DNA from: Akkermansia muciniphila
GTDB lineage: Bacteria > Verrucomicrobiota > Verrucomicrobiia > Verrucomicrobiales > Akkermansiaceae
Length of the DNA stretch: 32,910 nucleotides
Assembly: GCA_945862285.1 (NCBI GenBank)
Contig: CAMAYN010000019.1
Span: forward strand, 1-32,910
Direction of reading: 5' to 3'
Position 1 is the stretch's first letter; each line of letters begins with the position of its first letter. The position numbers and the translations under genes were made by a program. Positions 1 to 6,453 of the stretch are shown here, piece by piece. A model generated the notes under the pieces. The model saw only the letters and a program-made list of their open reading frames with translations. It made no database searches and was not told the origin of the DNA.

Positions 1-2
1 CT

Positions 3-32
3 CTTGTTCCTACTGTTTTAACGCCACAGTAA
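3..32 (+). CDS. C-terminal end of an upstream pseudopilin-like paralogue (partial)
   Basis: Only the last nine codons and the stop lie in the window. The frame reads LVPTVLTPQ followed by TAA. The next gene downstream ends LVPTVLIPQ and TAA, and the underlying bases are also clearly alike (CTTGTTCCTACTG against CTGGTTCCTACTG). I infer that two related genes sit in tandem. The TAA at 30-32 shares its last base with the ATG at 32-34 (TAATG), so the two are probably translated from one message by coupling. Nothing can be said about the rest of this protein from the window. Confidence 0.6.
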   Translation, partial: LVPTVLTPQ

Positions 33-778
33 TGAAAACTAACGAAAACACGTGTATGGAAAATCCAAAGCGAAAATTCTTCACCTGGGGACAAATTCTG
101 ATCTTATTGGTGATCATTGTGATTCTTGCGGCATTGGCCACTCCTTATATTCTCAAACAGCGAAAAAAAGTGGATAAGGTAAGAACGATTGGACACATGA
201 AGCATATTCACCTTATTATGATGGACTTCGAGCAGGATTTTCAATCATTTCCTGACGCGAATTCGGCACGCAGTAAGCCGCAACTGCATGCATTCACAGG
301 GCAATTTTCGAATCAATTTCTCGGGCAGCTTATCGCGAGTGGCTACAGCCAGTCAGAAGAAATCTTCTATGCGAAAGGCGGGAATCCCTCCGGCGTGATA
401 AAGATCGATAACATCATTCAACCCTCAAATCAAATTTTGCAAGCTGGTGAATGTGGCATGTCTTACGTGCTTGTTACTGGGGGGTCAGATACGGTCAAAG
501 GTCTTCGTGGTTTGACTTCAAAAGATGATGGAGCAATTCCCTATCTCTGCGCGCCAGTACATCGAGGCGGTCAAGATGCTATTTTCCGTACGGATGCCTA
601 CGATTACCGTGGCGTTTACATGCGTGTTGACGGATCAGCGAAAGATGAACGTCTCAATCCACAGAACAACCGGATCAAGCTACCAGGAACAAATCGAACC
701 CTATTTGAGACCGGCGAAGGCTCGGTTTGGGGATCGGGAGAAAATGCTCTGGTTCCTACTGTGCTGATACCGCAGTAA
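32..778 (+). CDS. Non-canonical type II secretion / type IV pilin-like protein (pseudopilin-like)
   Basis: This 248-residue protein has a short basic N-terminus, one hydrophobic helix at about residues 21-40 and a soluble C-terminal domain, the layout of a class of pseudopilins common in Verrucomicrobiota and Planctomycetota. After the helix come a charged stretch and a 'DFEQDFQSFPD' segment, which resembles the usual spot where pseudopilins read 'Y..D.G.YP'. It is odd, however: the usual G|FTL.E cleavage motif is replaced by KFFTWGQ, so both the Gly at -1 and the Glu at +5 are missing, and prepilin peptidase processing is doubtful. The ATG at 32 overlaps the stop of an upstream paralogue. 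A second ATG at 56 (MENPKRK) would give a more typical N-terminus and cannot be excluded. No partner secretion genes are visible. The family assignment is moderate and the role is unknown. Confidence 0.6.
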   Translation: MKTNENTCMENPKRKFFTWGQILILLVIIVILAALATPYILKQRKKVDKVRTIGHMKHIHLIMMDFEQDFQSFPDANSARSKPQLHAFTGQFSNQFLGQLIASGYSQSEEIFYAKGGNPSGVIKIDNIIQPSNQILQAGECGMSYVLVTGGSDTVKGLRGLTSKDDGAIPYLCAPVHRGGQDAIFRTDAYDYRGVYMRVDGSAKDERLNPQNNRIKLPGTNRTLFETGEGSVWGSGENALVPTVLIPQ

Positions 779-906
779 AAAAATCGCCTTCACATTTCAA
801 ACAATTCTCATCAACCAAGGGGGCAATCGAAACTAGTGGGCAAGATGTCGATCCCCTCTCGTTTTGATTCACGCCGACAACGTCGTAACTTCTTTACGTA
901 GGACAG

Positions 907-2241
907 CTACTCGCGGGACGGGTCATTTTTCTCAGCATCAGGCGCCTTTTTTTCTGGCTCTGGCTCGCTGATTGGATCACTTACGTCTTCTGTTTCTCCT
1001 TCTTCCGTTTGATGCATGGGATCGTGGTATGCGTCGTGGTAGGAATCGTGATCTGCGTAATGGCTGGTGGGATAAGGATCCGGCATCACATCCGGCGCAA
1101 CAGGCGCGGCATGATCTTTTTCTAGAATGCTTTTCATCCGCCGTTGTTCTTCTTCGTCTTCGCGTTTTTTGGCACGTCGAGCATCGAACCATGCCAGCCA
1201 AATGGACATTTCATAAAGAACGATCATTGGTGCGGCAAGAAGCATCAAGGTAAAGGCATCCGGCGTGGGAGTGACAATGGCCGAGATGATGACGATGGCG
1301 ACAATCGCATAACTGCGGGTGCGGCTCATGAGTTCATAATTCAATAGCCCCACTTTTACCAGAACCCAGACGATGACTGGCAATTCAAAACACAAGCCAA
1401 AGATTAAAGTGAATTGAGTGGCAAATGACAAATAGTAGCCGATACGCCATTCGTTGGCGATGCCCATCGATTCGCCGTAGGAATAAAAGAACTCGAGAAC
1501 ATTGGGTAAAATCCAGTAGTAGGCAAATAGTACGCCACCTAAAAATAGCCCAAAGCCCACCGCTAAGGCCGGATAAAGTGCTTTTTTCTCATGTGCATGC
1601 AATCCGGGAAGAATGAATTGCAAGATGAATGCTAACAATAAGGGAAAGGCGATGACGATGCCGGCATAGAGGGCGAGCTTCATCGAGAGCATGAATGACT
1701 CCGTGGGATTCAATGTGGACATGAAGCGGAAGCGATCTTTGGTGCCCAGCATCATATCGGGCTTTTTCTCGATCAACTCCGTTAAAAATGCCTGATCTTC
1801 CCGCCGAACTGCGGGGTTGTTGGTTAAGAAGGCTTGGCGTTTTTCCTGCTCCAGTGACATGGCGCTTTTGTAGGCGATGAAGAGATTCATCAGGCGTTGT
1901 TGATCGGCGGATAGCTGAGCAAGATAAAAGGCTTGCTGAGAATCCGGCAATGTCGCTAGGACATCCGCTTGAACTTTCGCTTGTTCCCATCGATCCACAT
2001 CAAACAGGGGATCTGTGGGCAATTTTTTATCTGTATGCACATCCCAAACCTCGTTGATGGGCTTGCGTAAAATTTCCATCAAGGTATCGCGATAAGTAAA
2101 ACTCACGATGGTGGTGATCAGCAGTGTGATGACAATACGCGTGATGGCCACCCGCAATTCTTCGAGGTGCTCCAGAAAGGGCTTTTCCTCTGCATTTGAG
2201 GCCTTATCTCGCAGTTGGAAAACTTTTTTCAGCAAAAACAT
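907..2241 (-). CDS. tatC: Twin-arginine translocase subunit TatC, enlarged
   Basis: TatC is the membrane receptor that binds twin-arginine signal peptides for export of folded proteins. Family marks seen: HLEELR at residues 25-30 before the first membrane helix (31-50), LNPTESF at 177-183, FGLCFELPV at 281-289 and TPTPD at 324-328 followed by a helix ending LYE at 342-344. At 444 residues it is far longer than the usual ~250. The excess lies in two places: about 110 extra, charged residues in the first periplasmic loop (about 62-172), and a cytoplasmic tail after about 352 that is rich in Asp, Glu and His (several HD/DH pairs at 394-410, then acidic/Pro to the end). It is the last gene of a probable operon with the DCC protein (39-bp gap) and the DUF4407 protein. 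No tatA or tatB is in the window. Identity is secure; the roles of the extensions are unknown. Confidence 0.93.
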   Translation of the reverse strand: MFLLKKVFQLRDKASNAEEKPFLEHLEELRVAITRIVITLLITTIVSFTYRDTLMEILRKPINEVWDVHTDKKLPTDPLFDVDRWEQAKVQADVLATLPDSQQAFYLAQLSADQQRLMNLFIAYKSAMSLEQEKRQAFLTNNPAVRREDQAFLTELIEKKPDMMLGTKDRFRFMSTLNPTESFMLSMKLALYAGIVIAFPLLLAFILQFILPGLHAHEKKALYPALAVGFGLFLGGVLFAYYWILPNVLEFFYSYGESMGIANEWRIGYYLSFATQFTLIFGLCFELPVIVWVLVKVGLLNYELMSRTRSYAIVAIVIISAIVTPTPDAFTLMLLAAPMIVLYEMSIWLAWFDARRAKKREDEEEQRRMKSILEKDHAAPVAPDVMPDPYPTSHYADHDSYHDAYHDPMHQTEEGETEDVSDPISEPEPEKKAPDAEKNDPSRE

Positions 2242-2280
2242 CTGCCACAGACTAGATCAAGCAATCGGCATGAGCAAGAC

Positions 2281-2691
2281 TTAGGGTAGAAGTTTTTTTT
2301 GCAAATTTTGATCAGGTAAAGAGCAGAGATCGTGTGACGGAAGAAGCCGACGGCGGTTTTTTGCGATGAGATTGTAACCGGCATCGAGCAGATTACGTGG
2401 CATCAAGGAAAGCAGGCCGGCGAGAAATTTCCCGCAATATCCCAAATGCTGCAAGATTACGATCCACGCACGCGACTTGGAGAACAATTGTTGATCGGCA
2501 AGGCGCAGCAGCAAAAAGCTATCATGCTCGGCGCGATGCGTTAGGGAATATTGCCGAAAGGTTTGCCCCTCTAAAGGCGCGAAGAGAAATCGATTTTCCT
2601 CGTCCACGCAGTGCAGCCAGCGAACGGAGCGGGAGCACAATCCACAATCTTCATCGTAGAAAATAATGCACTGCTCTTGCTTTGCCGCCAT
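2281..2691 (-). CDS. DCC-family thiol-disulfide oxidoreductase (DUF393)
   Basis: The 136-residue protein starts with a beta-strand followed by DEDCGLC at residues 13-19, the DxxCxxC motif that names the DCC1 family (PF04134), a thioredoxin-fold group thought to act on thiols. Downstream features fit the family: an aromatic/hydrophobic central part and a C-terminal 'YNLIAKNRRRLLP' segment typical of these proteins. No signal peptide is seen, so it is probably cytoplasmic. It lies 26 bp after the DUF4407 gene and 39 bp before tatC on the same strand, so co-transcription is likely. The substrate is unknown; the link to protein export is only suggested by position. The start ATG at 2691 is the natural one, placing the motif near the N-terminus as in relatives. 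Confidence 0.85.
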   Translation of the reverse strand: MAAKQEQCIIFYDEDCGLCSRSVRWLHCVDEENRFLFAPLEGQTFRQYSLTHRAEHDSFLLLRLADQQLFSKSRAWIVILQHLGYCGKFLAGLLSLMPRNLLDAGYNLIAKNRRRLLPSHDLCSLPDQNLQKKLLP

Positions 2692-2717
2692 GGGGTCATA
2701 AATGCTGGATCGGGATC

Positions 2718-4403
2718 TTAGGCTGGATTCGGCTTAAAGAAGCTTTCCATGCGCCGATGGAGATCTGTGTAAAAATTTTTCTTCATTTCCTCAATGATGG
2801 CGACTTGTTCTGGTGTGGCATTGGCGCGCAGGGCTTCTTCTTGTTTCATTTTCTCCGCAAAGGCATATTCCATTTCAAAGAGCGACTGCAAAAATTCCCG
2901 CGCCGCTCGCGAATGCTCTACACCATCGATCATCGCCGCTTCGAGTCGTTTATTGCGCGTGATGGCAATGAGATTGCTGCCTGCATGTTCCTCCATGTAG
3001 CGTTTGTGACTACGGATAAAGGATTGATGTTGCCCTTCAAAGCCCATTTCTTCGCGGTCTAACAAAGTATCATACGGCCCGGGTTTGGTGAAAAACTTCA
3101 CGATCAGCGGAATGGTATCCACCAGCATGAAGAGAGCGGTGAGGATCAAGTAGGTGTAATAGGCAAAAGTCCCCCCTTGCTGGCCAGCTTCAAAGAGTTG
3201 ATGCAGTGCTAAGGTCTGCGTTAAGACATCGCGCCGTGGTTCTGCGGCGATGGCATTGACGCTGGCTCTCTCCTCAGCGGCAACTTCAGCGAGTTCATTT
3301 TGCATGCGGTCTAACTCCTTGAGTCGAGTATCAATCTGTTGTTTGATGGTGTCTCTCAGGGCATTTTGCTGTGAGGTGAAAGCCGTAGCTTGATCATTTT
3401 CGACTTGGCGTTTTAAAGCTGCCACTCGGTCTTCTTCTGCCTTATTGGCGATTTCAATTTCTTTGAGTTTGGTTTCAAAAGTCGCAATTGCTTGGGATTC
3501 CGCTAGGCGAACTTGTGCTTCGAGGGTTTTTTTCTCGCTCGTAAGATGCTCAAGCAATCCACCGAGTCGCTTTGCCTCTTCGCGCCGTGGTTCGAGCTGA
3601 TCCGAGCGGATCGAGCGCGCGCGTGGCCCTTCGCCTGCGAGTCCCGACCGTTGACCATTTAATTCCTTCTCAAATTCCGTTTGCCAATACCCAAGTTCCG
3701 TTTGCAGTTTGGCGTATGTGGGACTCAATTCATCGGCTTGCTCCTGAATGGATTTGAGTCGTTCCGTAAAGGGTGCGGTGGCTTCTTGCGTCGCTTTGGT
3801 TAATTCCGCTTGTTGCGCCGCTGTGATTCCGGGAATGGCGGCATCTGCGTTTTCTTTCTCTTGGATGATAAATTTCGCTTGGAAAGACTCGTTCCATTTT
3901 TCTCTTTGTTGAGCGATGCTATTCTCTAAAGCGGCGATTTTTTGACCAACGGCATTTTTTTCCGCAGCGAATTGGGTATGGGTCTTTTCAATTAGTGCCG
4001 AACGATCTGCTTCGATAACGGAGTTCACCGTATCGCGAAACAAGAGCAGCACCAAGGGGTGAGCAATGGTAATGCCCATCAACATGGCAACGATGAAACG
4101 TAATGCAAATTGCCCAAATTTACGAATTGCCGACATATATGGCCGATAGGAAGCCAGCAGAGCCCGGTCGATTGATAAAATGATGAACGCCCAAACCGTA
4201 GCCACGGAGTAGATTACGGCATTGTTATCCGTGAGAGTGGAAAGTGCGTAAGCACTGGCAATAAAAGCGAAAGCACAGGGAACTAAAACCGTGCAACCGA
4301 AGGCGACGTACTTGCGCTGCTCCCAATTGGGGCATTGCTCCAAGGTCTCCGTTCCCGCACCCGATAACCAAAAAAATACCCGCTTCATGGTGGATGATTT
4401 CAT
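2718..4403 (-). CDS. DUF4407 membrane protein with long coiled coil
   Basis: The 561 residues divide into three parts: an N-terminal membrane block with three helices (about 32-54, 62-83 and 98-122), a long charged helical region (about 130-395) rich in Glu, Lys, Gln and Ala that looks like coiled coil, and a fourth membrane helix (about 413-438) followed by a charged tail. The order, with 'WLSGAG' near the start and 'SIDRALL' at 77-83, matches the DUF4407 family (PF14362), which has no known function. The topology suggests a coiled-coil domain that loops out on one side of the membrane and returns. It is the first gene of the minus-strand group that continues with the DCC protein and tatC. 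Start: M1 at 4403 or M6 at 4388; either keeps the membrane block whole. Confidence 0.85.
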   Translation of the reverse strand: MKSSTMKRVFFWLSGAGTETLEQCPNWEQRKYVAFGCTVLVPCAFAFIASAYALSTLTDNNAVIYSVATVWAFIILSIDRALLASYRPYMSAIRKFGQFALRFIVAMLMGITIAHPLVLLLFRDTVNSVIEADRSALIEKTHTQFAAEKNAVGQKIAALENSIAQQREKWNESFQAKFIIQEKENADAAIPGITAAQQAELTKATQEATAPFTERLKSIQEQADELSPTYAKLQTELGYWQTEFEKELNGQRSGLAGEGPRARSIRSDQLEPRREEAKRLGGLLEHLTSEKKTLEAQVRLAESQAIATFETKLKEIEIANKAEEDRVAALKRQVENDQATAFTSQQNALRDTIKQQIDTRLKELDRMQNELAEVAAEERASVNAIAAEPRRDVLTQTLALHQLFEAGQQGGTFAYYTYLILTALFMLVDTIPLIVKFFTKPGPYDTLLDREEMGFEGQHQSFIRSHKRYMEEHAGSNLIAITRNKRLEAAMIDGVEHSRAAREFLQSLFEMEYAFAEKMKQEEALRANATPEQVAIIEEMKKNFYTDLHRRMESFFKPNPA

Positions 4404-4733
4404 ACTGTAATGCTATACGAGGCAAGAAAGATCTTTATTCGATATTTTTCTGCGGAGTTTCTTTAATTTTTCCTCGATAGTAAGTTTTCTTTGCGAAGCT
4501 GACGTACGCAGTGTGGCGCGCTTATGTAGAGGAAATCTATCGACACTACGGAGTTCACTCCTACGTAGACAAATAAAGCGGTTTTCCATCGGCAACGGCG
4601 AGGATTGACCTCGGGCTCCCATCTTCCCCCCTAATTTGGAAGGGTGACGGATTCGTGTAAAATTGTTTCGATTCACTTTAGCACTTGTCTCTATGAATTT
4701 TACCGCGCATTCTCATCTACCACATTTGACTCC
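4404..4733. other. Intergenic region between divergent genes
   Basis: This 330-bp gap separates the minus-strand DUF4407 gene from the plus-strand PEP-CTERM gene. I see no convincing gene: the open frame at 4413-4676 on the minus strand is basic, low in complexity and resembles nothing I know. The gap contains a small imperfect hairpin at 4546-4568 (CTACG...CGTAG and GAGT...ACTC arms with a 3-base bulge) and a promoter-like pair described separately. It should hold promoters for both flanking genes. Confidence 0.5.
4636..4663 (+). promoter_or_regulatory. Possible promoter of the PEP-CTERM gene
   Basis: TTGGAA at 4636-4641 and TAAAAT at 4658-4663 are 16 bp apart, a sigma-70-like pair about 70 bp before the ATG at 4734. 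The match is moderate and was found by eye only. Confidence 0.25.
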
Positions 4734-5381
4734 ATGAAATACATCAAACTACAATCCTTGATCCTTCCTTTCCTTGTTACTGCTAAAATAAGCCACGCTG
4801 CAGTGATCGTGAACGGCTCATTTGAAGATCCCGTTGTAACTGTAGGCTCGTATGAAGCATACGGACATGCCTCTACGTCCATCACAGGCTGGACTGTGAT
4901 TAACCAAACCGCCATTGTATCTGGATCAGCTTCGGAAGGCGCAATCACTTGGAATGCCCAGATAGGAAACGCCTGGCTTGACCTAACTGGAGAAAACTCC
5001 ATCACAAGCTATGGCATCACGCAAACGATCAGCACCGACATAGGTCAGGCATATCAGTTGAGCTTTTATGTAGGATCAGTCACTGATGGTGTAAATTACT
5101 TCCCTTCAACGGTAGATTTGCAAATCGGCGCAGGAGCAAGAATTGGCTACCACAATCTGAATGCGCCGACGACGAATCTAGATTGGCAACAATTCACGGT
5201 GGATTTCACAGCTACGGACTCCTCTACCGCGATTTCTTTCTATAATGGCAATACATCTTACAATAATGTATCAGCACTCGACAATGTATCCATCACAACC
5301 ATTCCTGAGCCTAGCGTTGCAGGCTTGGCGATTTTATCATTATTCGCGGCAAAATTGATCCGCAGACGCCAATCAGACTGA
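4734..5381 (+). CDS. Secreted PEP-CTERM surface protein with DUF642-like / choice-of-anchor C domain
   Basis: The product is 215 residues from the ATG at 4734, which puts a signal peptide (residues 1-22, ending SHAA) at the N-terminus; an in-frame extension to 4644 would bury it and is rejected. The mature part begins VNGSFEDP and continues with GWTV at 52-55, AWLDLTG at 80-86 and a 'GITQTIST...YQLSFYVG' stretch at 94-114, the pattern of DUF642 / choice-of-anchor C beta-sandwich domains, which often bind carbohydrate. The C-terminus has PEP at 191-193, a hydrophobic helix and RRR at 210-212, the PEP-CTERM sorting signal. By family knowledge it is recognised by an exosortase and delivered to the cell surface or exopolysaccharide; no exosortase gene is in the window. 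It appears to be a single-gene unit, with a repeat array downstream. Confidence 0.88.
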   Translation: MKYIKLQSLILPFLVTAKISHAAVIVNGSFEDPVVTVGSYEAYGHASTSITGWTVINQTAIVSGSASEGAITWNAQIGNAWLDLTGENSITSYGITQTISTDIGQAYQLSFYVGSVTDGVNYFPSTVDLQIGAGARIGYHNLNAPTTNLDWQQFTVDFTATDSSTAISFYNGNTSYNNVSALDNVSITTIPEPSVAGLAILSLFAAKLIRRRQSD

Positions 5382-5472
5382 AGGTCTCAACCTCAGAACA
5401 CACTTTGGCACACAAAAATCGATGAAAATTCGGTATTTCAGGTATCTTCGCGCGGATACAGCGGCATTCTAC

Positions 5473-5499
5473 TTTGTGTTTTTTGTGTCTTTTGTGGTA
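5473..5499. repeat. Three 9-bp repeats, TTTGTGNNN
   Basis: TTTGTG occurs at 5473, 5482 and 5491 at exact 9-bp spacing (TTTGTGTTT, TTTGTGTCT, TTTGTGGTA). On the minus strand this reads as HKRHKKHK. Similar short Lys/His-coding strings are scattered in intergenic DNA of many bacteria. It is not in a credible gene here and sits between the PEP-CTERM gene and the 42-bp array. Confidence 0.5.
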
Positions 5500-5561
5500 A
5501 AAAGATCCCATTCCATTCACCCAGCGGTTCTCACAAAACCTAGGATGGCATAAAAAACTAT

Positions 5562-5813
5562 ACAAATGCCAGTGACAAAACTTTCACCGGCATAAATCGT
5601 TCGACAAATGCTAGTGACAAAACTTTCACCGGCATAAATCGTTCGACAAATGCTAGTGACAAAACTTTCACCGGCATAAATCGTTTGACAAATGCTAGTG
5701 ACAAAACTTTCACCGGCATAAATCGTTCGACAAATGCCAGTGACAAAATTTTAACAGGCATAAATCGTTCGACAAATGCCAGTGACAAAATTTTCACGGC
5801 GTAAATGATTTGC
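5562..5813. repeat. Tandem array of six 42-bp hairpin-forming repeats
   Basis: Six head-to-tail copies start at 5562, 5604, 5646, 5688, 5730 and 5772 with no spacers. The unit begins ACAAATGCCAGTGACAAAAC and ends ATAAATCGTTCG. Copies 2 and 4 are identical and copy 3 differs from them by one base; copies 5 and 6 have several changes, and copy 6 loses a base. Each unit contains an inverted pair, ATGCC(A/G)GTGA and its complement TCACCGGCAT, separated by an 8-base loop, so every copy can form a stem. In copy 1 the one mismatch would be a G-U pair in minus-strand RNA. The array sits in the 482-bp gap between two genes that converge on it (PEP-CTERM plus strand, lipoprotein minus strand). A repetitive 79-residue minus-strand frame crosses it, with a 14-residue period, but this follows from a stop-free unit length divisible by three. 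Confidence 0.95.
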
Positions 5814-5863
5814 GCAAATGAGAGTTTTTTTTCCCATGCTTTTGATTTTGCAGATTGATCTGG

Positions 5864-6439
5864 TCAACCGGGAAATGTGACGCGATTTTCGGACGACTTC
5901 GAACGGGCAAAGGATCGGGTTCCTCTGGTGCCGTTGCTGTATCGATAGGTTACATCCTTGTCGGAAATGGCCGTTACGTATGCATTTTCGTAGTCCGTTT
6001 CAGACGGCTGAATTGTAGGCAGTTCTAAATAATGATAGATCAGTTCATCATCAATCACCTGCACGAGGAGATAGTTGGAGCAGGGGGCGCAATCATTAGG
6101 AACGATCTCTTGAATCAACAAAGAGTTGCCTGTCGCGCTTGCATAAATGGATATAAAATCAGACAGCTTATCATTTGGGCTAGAAAAACTGTCGGAAGAC
6201 AGAGCACTTTCTAGCACAAGGGAACTGAGATGAGTAAATTTTGCTAATTTTCTCTCGATCCGGTAGCAGGAAAACGAACGATGTTTTTCCTCAGTATTTG
6301 CATGAGGGCCAGCTTGAAATGATACCGAAAACGGCGCTACTTTCCATGTGGCTGACGTATTTTTCGGAGCAGCCTGGGGGATCGACGCACAACTGGAAAA
6401 AAACAGTAAGGACAGTAGAGAAAATAGGAGATGACGCAT
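5864..6439 (-). CDS. Predicted lipoprotein of unknown function
   Basis: The 191-residue product starts with a short hydrophobic signal and a lipobox-like FSSC with Cys at 17, so it is probably lipid-anchored in the envelope. The remainder is a soluble domain of mixed composition with two close cysteines (DCAPC, around residues 116-120) and a polar C-terminus. I do not recognise the family. It lies 14 bp downstream of glmM on the same strand and may be its last co-transcribed gene, although nothing ties it to cell-wall synthesis except position. The 42-bp repeat array begins about 50 bp past its stop and would be in the 3' end of its message. Confidence 0.7.
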   Translation of the reverse strand: MRHLLFSLLSLLFFSSCASIPQAAPKNTSATWKVAPFSVSFQAGPHANTEEKHRSFSCYRIERKLAKFTHLSSLVLESALSSDSFSSPNDKLSDFISIYASATGNSLLIQEIVPNDCAPCSNYLLVQVIDDELIYHYLELPTIQPSETDYENAYVTAISDKDVTYRYSNGTRGTRSFARSKSSENRVTFPG

Positions 6440-6453
6440 AGCAAAGTAGCGTT

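Noticed and set aside
4413-4676. 87-residue minus-strand frame upstream of the DUF4407 gene
   Set aside because: Basic and of no recognisable family, lies in a probable promoter gap, and lacks any start signal or conserved pattern.
5558-5797. Minus-strand frame of 79 residues with a 14-residue repeat over the 42-bp array
   Set aside because: A stop-free unit of 42 bp automatically gives long repetitive frames; no start signal or unique sequence supports translation.
5562-5813. CRISPR array
   Set aside because: The repeats are contiguous without unique spacers and no cas genes are present; the same holds for 21199-21387.
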